Assembly: GCA_003222205.1 (NCBI GenBank)
Contig: QHVC01000002.1
Span: 1 to 33,855, forward strand
Length of the DNA: 33,855 nucleotides
Direction of reading: 5' to 3'
DNA from: Gemmatimonadota bacterium
GTDB taxonomy: Bacteria; Gemmatimonadota; Gemmatimonadetes; Gemmatimonadales; GWC2-71-9
Positions within the stretch are counted from its first letter, which is position 1. Each line of letters opens with the position of its first letter. The position numbers were made by a program, and so were the translations under genes. Below are positions 6,893 through 16,291 of the stretch, piece by piece. The notes beneath the pieces were generated by a model. It searched no databases. It saw nothing but the letters and a program-made list of their open reading frames with translations, and was not told the DNA's origin.

Positions 6893-7774
6893 TTAGGGCG
6901 AACGCAGGGCGGCGGCGGGAGCCGGGCGGGTACGAAGGGCGCGCAGCGCCGTGTGCAGTCGCTGGGCCACGGGGCCGGGCTGCCCGCCACCGACCGGGCG
7001 CCCGTCCACGCGCACCACCGGCATCACGTCCGCCGAGGTGCTCGTCACGAACACCTCCTCGGCATTCGCCAGGTCTTTCGGCGTCACCGCGGTCTCGACC
7101 ACCGCCACGCCGAGTTGCTCCGCCTCCTCGAGCAAGATCTCGCGGGTGATGCCGGGGAGGATGTGGTGGTCCGCCGGATGGGTGCGCAGGGTGCCGCCCA
7201 ACACGGCAAACAGGTTGGCGCTCGCCCCTTCGGTGATCCGCCCGTCGCGCACGAACACGGCCTCGAACGCGTCGGCACGCACGGCCCGCTGTTTGGCGAG
7301 CACGTTGGGGAGCAGCTGGATCGACTTGATGTCGCAGCGGCCCCAGCGCTCGTCCGGCGTGGTCACCACGCTCGCGCCGCGCGCGCGTACGTCGTCGGGC
7401 GGAGTGAACGCGTTCGCCGCCAGATACACCGTGGGCGGAGTGCCGGCCGGGGGGAACTGGTGCGCGCGCGGTCCCGCGGCGCCCCGCGTGATCTGGAGGT
7501 AGACGAGGGCGTCGCCGCGTGTCAGGGCGTTGTCATCGAGCACCCGGCGCGCCGCCGCCAGCAGCGCGGCGTCGGTGAGCGCCGCGGGTCTGGCGAGCTC
7601 GAGCACGGCGAGCCCGCGTGCGAGCCGCCTCAAGTGCCGGTCGGCGGCGAACAACTCGCCCTCGGTTGCCCGAAACACTTCGTAGACGCCGTCACCGAAG
7701 AGAAAGCCGCGGTCGTCCACCGACACCGTGGCCTGCGCCTTGTCGATGAACGTGCCGTTGAAAAAGACGATCAT
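6893..7774 (-). CDS. dat: D-amino acid (D-alanine) aminotransferase, class IV
   Basis: A 293-residue PLP enzyme. Fold-type IV signatures include DRGFLFGDGVYEV near the N-terminus, the PLP lysine K150 in RCDIKSIQLLPNVLAKQ (the Bacillus D-amino acid transaminase pattern), E182 in ITEGASANLF, and FVTSTSADVMPV toward the end. It should interconvert D-alanine and D-glutamate with 2-oxo acids in the cytoplasm, feeding peptidoglycan precursors. A branched-chain aminotransferase is less likely given the CDIKS motif. There is no Shine-Dalgarno: the 39-nt gap to korB consists almost wholly of a heptamer repeat. It is therefore probably read from the korAB message. The last 20 or so residues are an Ala/Arg-rich tail of low conservation. 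Confidence 0.9.
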   Translation of the reverse strand: MIVFFNGTFIDKAQATVSVDDRGFLFGDGVYEVFRATEGELFAADRHLRRLARGLAVLELARPAALTDAALLAAARRVLDDNALTRGDALVYLQITRGAAGPRAHQFPPAGTPPTVYLAANAFTPPDDVRARGASVVTTPDERWGRCDIKSIQLLPNVLAKQRAVRADAFEAVFVRDGRITEGASANLFAVLGGTLRTHPADHHILPGITREILLEEAEQLGVAVVETAVTPKDLANAEEVFVTSTSADVMPVVRVDGRPVGGGQPGPVAQRLHTALRALRTRPAPAAALRSP

Positions 7775-7781
7775 ACGGCAG

Positions 7782-7816
7782 GTGTCAGGGGTCGGGTGTC
7801 AGGTGTCAGGGGACTA
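7782..7816. repeat. GTGTCAG heptamer array (stutter repeat), includes korB stop codon
   Basis: Five exact 7-nt units: GTGTCAG, GGGTCGG, GTGTCAG, GTGTCAG, GGGACTA. It fills the korB-dat gap, and the last unit holds the korB stop codon (CTA on this strand). Related arrays lie at 10726-10760 and, inverted, at 16219-16251. Confidence 0.8.
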
Positions 7817-8827
7817 GGCAACCGTCCACGTCTGTCCGCTGCGGAGCAGGCCATCGAGGCTGGCCGGGTCGGTGCCGAGGCCTGCCGCGCGGGCCTGTGC
7901 GTGCACCTCGGCCTCGAAGGCGGGTGCAGGGTCGCAGTACAGGACGCCGAGGGCGACGGGGAACGCCGGCGGCTCGAGCCCGGTGAGCAGCTGGGCGAGG
8001 GCGCGGTTGCGCTCGTCGTGGACCAGGATGTCGGGCGCCGTGGCCGGGACCACCTCCAGCTCCAGCTTGCCCGGCACGAGCCGCAGCCCCTTGTCGCGGC
8101 TCTTCCCGAACAGCAGCGGCTTGCCGTGCTCCACGGGCAGCTGGGCCTCGGGGGCGATCTCCTTGGCGGTGAAGTTGTCGAAGACGCCGTCGTTGAACAC
8201 GACGCAGTTCTGGAACACTTCGACGAACGACGCGCCGCGGTGCGCGTGCGCCCGCTCGAGCACGCCGACCAGGTGCGCCATCGACGTGTCCACCGAACGC
8301 GCCACGAACCGCGCGCCGGCGCCGAGCGCGACCTGGCAGGCGGACACCGGGTTTTCGACCGAGCCGAGCGGCGTCGACGGCGAGCGGGTGCCGCGGCGCG
8401 ATGTCGGCGAGTACTGCCCCTTGGTGAGGCCGTAAATCTCGTTGTTGAAGAGCACGAGCTGCAGGTCCACATTGCGGCGCAGCACGTGCAGCAGGTGGTT
8501 GCCGCCGATCGACAGGGCATCGCCGTCGCCCGTCACCACCCAGACGTCGAGCTCGGGGTTGGCGAGCTTGATGCCGGTCGCGATCGTGGGCGCGCGGCCG
8601 TGAATCGTGTGGAAGCCGTACGTCGAGATGTAGTAGGGGAACCGTGCGGCGCAGCCGATCCCGGAGACGAACACCGTACGCTCGCGCGGCGCCCCGATGT
8701 CGGCGAGGGCCTTCTGCACGGCCTTGAGGATCGCGTAGTCGCCGCACCCCGGACACCAGCGCACCTCCTGGTCGGAGGCGTAATCCTTGGGCTGCAGCTC
8801 GCGGTCGGTGACGGTGACGACGGTCAT
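7814..8827 (-). CDS. korB: 2-oxoacid:ferredoxin oxidoreductase, beta subunit (thiamine diphosphate)
   Basis: A 337-residue protein. The track joins it to upstream out-of-frame sequence (7814-10171); the true start is the ATG at 8827, whose ATGA overlaps the korA stop by 4 nt, so the two are translationally coupled. Thiamine diphosphate and iron-sulfur features are clear: C25-P-G-C28, C59 in SGIGC and C208 in FQNC as likely cluster ligands, GDGDALSIGGNH for magnesium/TPP binding, and NNEIYGLTKGQ. With KorA it oxidatively decarboxylates a 2-oxo acid (2-oxoglutarate is the usual substrate for this two-subunit form), making acyl-CoA and reduced ferredoxin. Substrate choice cannot be read from sequence alone. 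Confidence 0.92.
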   Translation of the reverse strand: MTVVTVTDRELQPKDYASDQEVRWCPGCGDYAILKAVQKALADIGAPRERTVFVSGIGCAARFPYYISTYGFHTIHGRAPTIATGIKLANPELDVWVVTGDGDALSIGGNHLLHVLRRNVDLQLVLFNNEIYGLTKGQYSPTSRRGTRSPSTPLGSVENPVSACQVALGAGARFVARSVDTSMAHLVGVLERAHAHRGASFVEVFQNCVVFNDGVFDNFTAKEIAPEAQLPVEHGKPLLFGKSRDKGLRLVPGKLELEVVPATAPDILVHDERNRALAQLLTGLEPPAFPVALGVLYCDPAPAFEAEVHAQARAAGLGTDPASLDGLLRSGQTWTVA

Positions 8828-10689
8828 TTCGCGTGCTCCCGGATCGCGGCGCCGAGCTCGGCGACGTGGAACGGCTTCCCCGCGATCTTGTTGAACCCTT
8901 TGGCGTCCACGAGGTACGCGGCGCGCAGCAGCTGTACCAGCTGGCCGTTGTTGAGCTCGGGCACCAGCACGCGCTCGAAGCGGCGCAACAGCTCCCCCAG
9001 GTTGCTGGGGAACGGGCTCAAGTACCGGACGTGGATGTGCGAGACCGCGAGCCCATCGCCCCGCGCGCGGCGCACCGCTTCGTGAATCGCGCCGAACGTC
9101 GAGCCCCAGCCCACCACCGCCAGCGCGCCGCGCTCCTCGCCCAGCGCCACGTCCTGCGGCGGGATGTCGCGCGCGATGCCCGCGATCTTCGCCGCCCGGG
9201 TCTGCGTCATGCGGTGGTGGTTCCCCGGGTCGTAGGAAATGTGCCCGGTGTCGAAATCCTTCTCGATGCCGCCGATGCGGTGCTCCAGCCCGGGCGTGCC
9301 GGGGAGCGCCCACGGCCGGGCCAGCGTTTCGGCGTCGCGCAGGAACGGGTGGAAGTCCGTGGGGTCGGTGCGGAAGCGCACGGGGAATCTGGTCAGCTCC
9401 CGCTCTTCGGGGATCCGCCACGGCTCGGCGGCGTGCGCCAGGTACGTGTCGCTCAACACGATGACCGGTGTCATGTACTTCGTGGCCAGGCGGACGGCCT
9501 CCACGCCCATCGGAAAGCAGTCGCCGGCCGTGCGCGGGGCGATCACCGCCAGCGGCGAGTCGGCGTTGCGCCCCAGCACCGCCTGGAACAGGTCCGACTG
9601 CTCGGTCTTGGTCGGCATGCCCGTGGAAGGGCCGGCGCGCTGGCTGTCGACGAGGACGATCGGCAGCTCGGTGGCGATGGCGAGGCCGAGCATCTCGGTC
9701 TTGAGGGCAATGCCGGGGCCTGAGCTCGACGTCACGCCGAGCGCGCCCGCGTAGGCCGCGCCGATCGCCGCGCCGATCGCCGCGATTTCGTCCTCGGCCT
9801 GGAAGGTGAGCACGCCGAACGCCTTGAGATTCGCGAGCGTGTGGAGCAGGGCCGACGCCGGCGTGATCGGATAGCCGGAGAAGATCATCCGGGAGAGCCC
9901 CGCGGCGCGCATCCCGGCGATCAAGCCCCAGGCCAACGCCTCCGTGCCGCTCACGGTGCGGTAGACGCCCGGCGAGAAGCGCGCGGGAGCGACGGTGTAG
10001 CCGACCACGTGCTCGGCCATCTCCGCCGTTTCCCCGAAGGCGTGCCCCGCGTTGAGCGCCGCGACGTTCGCGGCGGCCACGTCGGGCCGCTTGACGAACT
10101 TCTTCTGCAGCCAGCCCAGCGTGGCTTCGCGCTCGCGGCCGTACATCCACAGCATCAGCCCCAGCGCCCACATGTTGCGACAGCGGTGGGCCTCTTTGGT
10201 GCCGAGGCCGAACTCCTTGACGGCGTCGGTCGTGAGCTTGGTGATGTCGAACGGAAGGAGACGGTACTTCGCCAGCGAGCCGTCCTGTAACGGATTGGTC
10301 GGGAATCCCGCTTTGGCGAGGTTGCGCTCGGTGAACGCGCCCGTGTCCACGACGATGGTGCCGCTGGGCTTCAAGTCCCTGAGCTCCACCTTGAGCGCCG
10401 CGGGGTTCATCGCTACCAGCACGTCCACCGCGTCCCCCGCGGTCAGGACGTCCGCCGTGCCGAAACGGATCTGGAACGCCGAGACGCCGAAGGTGGTGCC
10501 GGCGGGCGCGCGGATCTCGGCGGGGAAATCCGGGAAGGTCGCGAGATCGTTCCCGGCGAGGGCGGTCTCCACCGTGAATTGGGAACCCGTCACCTGCATC
10601 CCGTCCCCTGAGTCGCCGGCAAACCGGATCACGACCGATTCGACGGCCTCGCGGGGGTGGCTGGGACGGGGCGGGGTGGAGGTGGCCAT
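8824..10689 (-). CDS. korA: 2-oxoacid:ferredoxin oxidoreductase, alpha subunit with fused gamma domain
   Basis: A 621-residue protein. Residues about 20-190 form the gamma domain (VIRFAGDSGDGMQVTG, then EIRAPAGT), and about 205-620 form the alpha (pyrimidine-binding plus domain II) part with ALAWGLIAGMRAAG, FSGYPITPASALLH and SSGPGIALKTE. This gamma-alpha fusion is the normal layout of KorA-type enzymes. I chose ATG 10689 over the track's TTG 10719: a TAGTTT hexamer ends 7 nt upstream and there is no Shine-Dalgarno. KorB overlaps its end, then dat follows, giving a korA-korB-dat operon. The enzyme can serve an oxidative or reductive TCA cycle depending on ferredoxin partners, none of which lie in this window. 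Confidence 0.93.
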   Translation of the reverse strand: MATSTPPRPSHPREAVESVVIRFAGDSGDGMQVTGSQFTVETALAGNDLATFPDFPAEIRAPAGTTFGVSAFQIRFGTADVLTAGDAVDVLVAMNPAALKVELRDLKPSGTIVVDTGAFTERNLAKAGFPTNPLQDGSLAKYRLLPFDITKLTTDAVKEFGLGTKEAHRCRNMWALGLMLWMYGREREATLGWLQKKFVKRPDVAAANVAALNAGHAFGETAEMAEHVVGYTVAPARFSPGVYRTVSGTEALAWGLIAGMRAAGLSRMIFSGYPITPASALLHTLANLKAFGVLTFQAEDEIAAIGAAIGAAYAGALGVTSSSGPGIALKTEMLGLAIATELPIVLVDSQRAGPSTGMPTKTEQSDLFQAVLGRNADSPLAVIAPRTAGDCFPMGVEAVRLATKYMTPVIVLSDTYLAHAAEPWRIPEERELTRFPVRFRTDPTDFHPFLRDAETLARPWALPGTPGLEHRIGGIEKDFDTGHISYDPGNHHRMTQTRAAKIAGIARDIPPQDVALGEERGALAVVGWGSTFGAIHEAVRRARGDGLAVSHIHVRYLSPFPSNLGELLRRFERVLVPELNNGQLVQLLRAAYLVDAKGFNKIAGKPFHVAELGAAIREHAK

Positions 10690-10696
10690 GATCCGT

Positions 10697-10702
10697 AAAC
10701 TA
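10697..10702 (-). promoter_or_regulatory. Candidate -10 (TAGTTT) for leaderless korA mRNA
   Basis: TAGTTT on the minus strand ends 7 nt before the korA ATG. The expected -35 position falls close to the heptamer array at 10726-10760, but no consensus -35 is seen. Confidence 0.4.
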
Positions 10703-10725
10703 GCCTCGTTGCAACTCAAGGACAG

Positions 10726-10760
10726 GTGTCGGGTTCCGGGTGCCGGGGGATTGGGGTATT
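10726..10760. repeat. GTGTCGG heptamer array between korA and the solute-binding gene
   Basis: Five exact 7-nt units: GTGTCGG, GTTCCGG, GTGCCGG, GGGATTG, GGGTATT. It has the same start and end grammar as the array at 7782-7816 (GTGTCRG units, then a GGGAYTR-like unit). It occupies the divergent promoter region of korA and the 10784 gene. Confidence 0.75.
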
Positions 10761-10783
10761 AAGATACGGCCCCCGCGCCCCCC

Positions 10784-12064
10784 ATGACCGCTCCCCGCTG
10801 CGCCCTTCTCGTCGCGCTCGTCACCGCCGCCGCTTGCGCGCCACGGGCGACGCCGGGACGCGCCGCTCCGGTGCCCCCACCGCTGTCGATTGCACCGCCC
10901 AGCGCCTGCGATGTGCCGGGCGATGCGGGCGCCGCTCCCGACACGCTCAGCGTAGCCGTTCCCGGCGCCGTGGATCCAGCGCACGCGCCGGTCCCCGTCA
11001 CCGGCGGCGAGCGCGTGCTGTTCCGCCAGCTGTACGAAACGCTGCTGCGCCTCGATTGCGAGGGACGTCTCCACCCCGCGCTCGCCGCCGCCTGGAGCAC
11101 GCCCGACGGCGGCTGGACGTGGACGCTCACCATCGCCGACAGCACGCGGTTCTGGGACGGCGTGCCGGTCGGCGCGCGCGACGTGATCGCGGCGTGGGGT
11201 ACGGCCATCTCCGCTGTCGCCGAGTCCACCGCGGCGATCGGTGAACACATGTTGATGTTGCGCTTGCGACGGCCCGCGCCGGAAGGGCCGCTCGCGCTCG
11301 CCGATCCCGCGCTGGCCGTTGCCAAGCGGGTGCCCGGCATCGCGTGGCCGATCGGCACGGGAGCGTATTGGGTGAGCGGTGCGACCGCCGACCTCACCGC
11401 TGCGCCGGTCGGCGGCGCGCGCCGGCCGGTGCTGCGGTGGCGGCCTGCCGGTGGAGATCAGCGGGACCTCCTCGACGCCGGCGTCGATCTCCTCGTGACT
11501 GACGACCCCGGCGCGGTGGCGTACGCCGCGACGCGCGCCGATTTCAGCTCGGTGCCGCTCCCCTGGGACCGGACCTACGTGCTGCTCGCCCCGGTACCGG
11601 TGCGGGCCCCGGCCCCGATCCTGGAGGACCTGGCCCGGCATGTGGTGCGCGTCGAGGCGCGGCCCGCGTCGCCGCCGTTCTGGTGGCAGGACTCGACCTG
11701 CGGGGCCGGCCCGCCGCCGGGAACCGCCTCGATCGTCCGATCGGGATCGGCGATCGTCTTCGTCCAGGGCGACGCCGTCGCCCGCGACCTCGCCGACCGC
11801 CTCGTGGCGCTGTCCCTCGACGCGCAGCCCCGCCGCGCGGTGGGCGTCCTCCCGGAGGCCCTGGGCGGCCGCCTCGCGGCCCGAGGCGACGATTGGTTCG
11901 TCGTCTCTGTGCCTCGTACGGCGCTCGACGCTTGCGCGGCGTGGTCGCCCGGCCTCTGGGGGGGCGGGATCACCCCGCTGCTGGACGTGCGGCGCCGGAT
12001 GTTGGTGCGCCGTGGCGGCGCGCGGCTGAGCATCGACTGGGACGCCGTCCCGCGCATCCGGTGA
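10784..12064 (+). CDS. Solute-binding-like lipoprotein (ABC family 5 type)
   Basis: A 426-residue protein with a lipoprotein signal (MTAPRCALLVALVTAAAC, lipobox cysteine 18). The core stretch, RVLFRQLYETLLRLDCEGRLHPALAAAWSTPDG then TWTLTIADSTRFWDGVPVGARDVIAAWG, is typical of peptide/nickel-binding proteins (SBP_bac_5). It is shorter than the usual 500 or more residues and its second half is divergent. No permease or ATPase genes follow; instead a histidine kinase begins 7 nt after its stop. This suggests a sensory role, presenting a ligand to the kinase, rather than transport. A TAAGAT hexamer about 18 nt before the ATG is a possible -10; the leader is C-rich with no Shine-Dalgarno. Confidence 0.75.
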   Translation: MTAPRCALLVALVTAAACAPRATPGRAAPVPPPLSIAPPSACDVPGDAGAAPDTLSVAVPGAVDPAHAPVPVTGGERVLFRQLYETLLRLDCEGRLHPALAAAWSTPDGGWTWTLTIADSTRFWDGVPVGARDVIAAWGTAISAVAESTAAIGEHMLMLRLRRPAPEGPLALADPALAVAKRVPGIAWPIGTGAYWVSGATADLTAAPVGGARRPVLRWRPAGGDQRDLLDAGVDLLVTDDPGAVAYAATRADFSSVPLPWDRTYVLLAPVPVRAPAPILEDLARHVVRVEARPASPPFWWQDSTCGAGPPPGTASIVRSGSAIVFVQGDAVARDLADRLVALSLDAQPRRAVGVLPEALGGRLAARGDDWFVVSVPRTALDACAAWSPGLWGGGITPLLDVRRRMLVRRGGARLSIDWDAVPRIR

Positions 12065-12071
12065 GCCGCTC

Positions 12072-13744
12072 ATGACGTTCCGCACCCGCGTCCTACTCGC
12101 GTTCGCCCCGGTGGTGCTCGTGCCGTTGCTGGTGTTCGGCATCGGCGTGCGCCGCGCCGTGCGCGACCGCCTCGCGGCGCAGTACCGCCGGCGGGTGGAC
12201 GCCTTGGTGGCGGTGATCGAGGAGGACCTCGCCCAGCGCAGCCGCTCCATCGGCGACCGCCTCGGCTCGCTTACGGGGGCGGCGCTCGAGGACAACCACC
12301 TCCGCGCGGCCGCGGTGCAGGCGGTCGATCGCCAGTACCTGCTCGACTACGCCGGGGCGGCGATGCGGCTCGCGGGGCTCGACATGCTGCAGATCCAGGA
12401 CGCCAACGGCCGCATCGTCAGCTCCGGCCACTTCCGCCAGGAGTTCGACCGTCTCGAGCCCGCCCTGCCGCGGCTGCTCGCGACCGCGCCCGGTGGCGTC
12501 GCGCTGGTACGGGCCCGCACGCCGGAGGGAGCGTTCCTCGTGCTGGCGCGCGTGGACTCGCTGCGGCTCGGCGGCGGCCGCTTCACCGTCGTGGGCGGCC
12601 TGGCGGTGGATTCCGCCGCACTGGCGCGGCTGGCGCGGGACACCACGTTGCGCGTCGACTTGGAGTACCCCGGCGGCGTGCTCGCGTCGCGCGCCTCCGA
12701 TACCACCGCGGCGGACGAGATCGTGGGCGAGGTGCCGCTGGCATTCGTGGACGGCGACTCGGCGCGGCTCGCCCCCGCGCGCATCGTGGTGACGGCGCCG
12801 CTCACCGCCCTCGCCGACGTGCGTCGCAGCATGGACTTGGGGTTTCTGGTCGCCGTGCTGGCGACGGTTGCCGCGGCGATGCTCTTGGGCGGCTGGCTCG
12901 CCTCGCGGGTCACGCGCCCGCTCGCGGACCTTGCGGAGACCGCCAGACGTGTGGATCTGGAGCGGCTCGACGTCGCGTTCGGCAGCGAGCGGCCGGACGA
13001 GATCGGCGCGCTGGCGCGGCTCCTCGGCGAGATGACCGAGCGGCTGCGGGCGGGGGCGGCGCGGCTCCGCGACACCGAGCGCCGCGCCGCGATGGGCGAC
13101 CTCGCCCGGCAGGTAAACCACGACGTCAGGAACGGGCTCGCCCCGCTTCGCAACGTGCTGCGGCATCTGGCCCGGGTCGCCCGCGAGGAGCCGGACCAGC
13201 TGCCGCACGTGTTCGCCGAACGGCAGACGACGCTCGAGTCGAGCCTCGCCTATCTCGAGACGCTCGCCACGAATTACGCTCGTCTGTATCCTGAAACCCG
13301 GGCCACTCCGTGTGACGTGAACGAGGTCGTCCGGGAGACGTTGCGCCTCGTCGCGCCGCCCGACGGCGTCCGCGTCGAGACGGCGCTCGCCGATTCCCTG
13401 CCGCGAGTCCGCGCCGATGCGTTCGTGCTGCGCCGCATCCTCGAGAATCTGGTGCGCAACGCGGTCGAGGCGATCGACGGCGCGGCGGGCGCCGTGACCG
13501 TCACCACCGAGCAGCGGGGGGGGGCCGGTGGCAACGTGCGCGTCACCGTCGCCGACAACGGCAAGGGCATGACGCGTCCCGAGCTGGAGCGCGCCTTCGA
13601 CGACTTCTACACCACCAAGCCCGGCGGCACCGGGCTCGGCCTATCGATCGTGCGGCGGCTGGTGCTGGACCTGAACGGCAGCGTGAAGGTCGAAACGCAG
13701 CCGGGCCAGGGGACCAAATTCTTCGTTGAATTGCCGGGGGAGCC

Positions 13745-13748
<4 letters not shown>
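12072..13748 (+). CDS. Membrane sensor histidine kinase (HAMP)
   Basis: A 558-residue kinase. TM1 lies at about residues 7-26, an extracytoplasmic sensor at about 30-255, TM2 at about 257-278 (LGFLVAVLATVAAAMLLGGWLAS), then HAMP. The phospho-acceptor is His350 in NHDVRNGLAPL, a variant of the usual HExRNPL in which Pro is replaced by Gly. The ATPase boxes are present: N box LENLVRNAVEAID, G1 VADNGKGM, F FDDFYTTK and G2 GGTGLGLSI. The stop overlaps the response regulator start by ATGA, so the pair is coupled. The upstream lipoprotein may modulate the sensor domain. The layout resembles NtrY/AtoS-type kinases that drive sigma54-dependent regulators. Confidence 0.93.
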
Positions 13749-15106
<1,358 letters not shown>

Positions 15107-15111
15107 ACTCG

Positions 15112-15171
15112 TTGTACCAATCCAGTTGACACATTCCAATGCGCCCCCTATGTTCACTCGAACTGGTACAA
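15112..15171. promoter_or_regulatory. Inverted operator-like arms flanking the Clp-N/GntR promoter
   Basis: TTGTACCA (15112-15119) and its exact complement TGGTACAA (15164-15171) bracket the -35 and -10 boxes. A second pair, CCAGTT (15122-15127) and AACTGG (15161-15166), is nested within. GntR-type regulators often bind such symmetric sites at their own promoters, so autoregulation is a reasonable inference. Confidence 0.55.
15126..15154 (+). promoter_or_regulatory. Strong sigma70-type promoter of the Clp-N/GntR gene
   Basis: Consensus TTGACA (15126-15131), a 17-nt spacer and TATGTT (15149-15154). The start of transcription would fall near 15161, leaving a leader of about 45 nt with a GGGGGAGG Shine-Dalgarno. 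Confidence 0.75.
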
Positions 15172-15204
15172 GATCCTGTTCGATCTGCTAGGGGGAGGTC
15201 CCTC

Positions 15205-16089
15205 ATGCCCGGCTTCAGTTTCACCGACCGTGTTCGCTGGGTGCTACAAGCCGCGCGGGAGGAGGCCGCCCGCCTTCGCAACGGTTTTGTGGGCACCGAG
15301 CACCTCCTGCTCGCTCTAGTCAGAGACAAGAAGGGAGGGGTGGCGGCGCGTGTGCTGCTGAGCTTTCAAGCTGACCTCCAGGGAATCCGGCGCGCTATCG
15401 AGTCAAGGATCAAGCAGGGGGAGTCAGCGATCGCGGAGCGCCAAGATCTTCCTTACACGTCGCGGGCCAAGAAGGTGCTCGAGCTCGCGATGAACGAAGC
15501 GAATGAGCTGAACCACCGATACGTGGGCACAGAGCACCTGCTCCTCGGCCTGTTGCGAGAGGACAAGGGAATCGCCGCTCAAGTGCTCACGGAGGCAGGT
15601 GTCACGATAGAGCGCGCCCGCGCCGAGACGCTGCGAATCCTGGGCGATCATGCTTCGGCTGCCGAGCGCCCGATGTCAGGCTTCGCAGTGCGCATCGACG
15701 ATTCCGCCGACCGCTCCATCCATGAGCAGATCGTGGCACAGGTTCAGGAAGCGGTAGCCACGGGCACGCTCCGCCCGGGTGACCGGCTCCCGCCCGTGCG
15801 GCACCTGGCCGATCAGCTCGACATTGCGCCCGGCACGGTCGCGCGCGCGTACAGCGAGCTCGAGCGGCGGGGGATCGTCGTGACCGATGGCGCCCGTGGC
15901 ACGCGCGTCGCTGATCGTCCGCGAACGCCTGTCGCGGCGAGGAACCGTCCCGAAAACCTGGTGGGATTGTTGCGACCGGTCGTGGTGGCGGCCTTCCATC
16001 TCGGCGCGACCGCCGAGGAACTGAAGTGTGCGTTGGAAGAGGCCATGCGTGGGATATTCGGGGACTCGTCGGAACCAAGCGCGGCGTAG
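15205..16089 (+). CDS. Clp N-terminal repeat domain fused to a GntR-type transcription factor
   Basis: A 294-residue protein starting at the ATG at 15205 (GGGGGAGG about 6 nt upstream; the track start at 15139 lies inside the promoter). Residues about 1-150 hold two Clp_N repeats, each with a GTEHLLL motif (GTEHLLLALVRDKK and GTEHLLLGLLREDKG), as at the front of ClpA/ClpC chaperones, but no AAA+ ATPase follows. Residues about 165-240 are a GntR winged helix (IHEQIVAQVQEAVATG, LRPGDRLPPVRHLADQL, GTVARAYSELERRGIV). A short helical tail of the YtrA type (VVAAFHLGATAEELKCALEEAM) ends it. Clp_N domains bind substrates or adaptors, so this could be a repressor that reads protein-quality signals; that role is inference. 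Confidence 0.9.
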   Translation: MPGFSFTDRVRWVLQAAREEAARLRNGFVGTEHLLLALVRDKKGGVAARVLLSFQADLQGIRRAIESRIKQGESAIAERQDLPYTSRAKKVLELAMNEANELNHRYVGTEHLLLGLLREDKGIAAQVLTEAGVTIERARAETLRILGDHASAAERPMSGFAVRIDDSADRSIHEQIVAQVQEAVATGTLRPGDRLPPVRHLADQLDIAPGTVARAYSELERRGIVVTDGARGTRVADRPRTPVAARNRPENLVGLLRPVVVAAFHLGATAEELKCALEEAMRGIFGDSSEPSAA

Positions 16090-16138
16090 CGCCGAGCCGC
16101 CGATACTTTAGTGCGCCTTTAGGCGACGGTGTACACCG
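16087..16138. repeat. Degenerate copy of the nested palindromic element
   Basis: TAGCGCCGAGCCG is shared exactly with the minus strand of the 6385-6458 element, followed by ACTTTAGTGCGCC, close to ACTTTGTGGCGTCC there. A CGCC-TTTA-GGCG hairpin (16114-16125) replaces the CCTTAAGG core, and a perfect palindrome CGGTGTACACCG (16127-16138) follows. It begins at the Clp-N/GntR stop codon. Confidence 0.5.
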
Positions 16139-16160
16139 CGACACAACCTCGTTCCGTGAT

Positions 16161-16180
16161 TCGTGTTCACCCGAACACGA
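16161..16180 (+). other. 8-bp stem, tetraloop hairpin after the Clp-N/GntR gene
   Basis: TCGTGTTC and GAACACGA form a perfect stem around ACCC. No T tract follows, so a Rho-independent terminator is not well supported; it may help stop or protect the upstream message. Confidence 0.35.
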
Positions 16181-16218
16181 GCTCACTCCCGCCGAATCGC
16201 ATCTCCCACTGGCTGCTG

Positions 16219-16251
16219 TAGTTCCCCGACACCCGACACCTGGCACCTGAC
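16219..16251. repeat. GTGTCGG/GGAACTA heptamer array, inverted orientation
   Basis: Read on the minus strand: GTCAG, GTGCCAG, GTGTCGG, GTGTCGG, GGAACTA, exact 7-nt units matching the arrays at 7782 and 10726, including the terminal GGRACTA unit. It lies 40 nt before the start of the TPR lipoprotein gene. Confidence 0.75.
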
Positions 16252-16291
16252 GTGCTTCTCCTCCGGGCGACCCCAACACGCCGGAGGAGTT

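Noticed and set aside
7782-7816. Possible CRISPR-like array
   Set aside because: Units are 7 nt and contiguous with no spacers, and no cas genes are present.
6953-9085. 710-residue plus-strand ORF
   Set aside because: It lies antisense to dat and korB, has biased shadow composition (Arg, Gly, Val, His) and no recognisable domain.
8828-10171. N-terminal part of the 785-residue ORF 7814-10171
   Set aside because: Only the part from 8827 down is KorB; the rest is an out-of-frame reading of korA.
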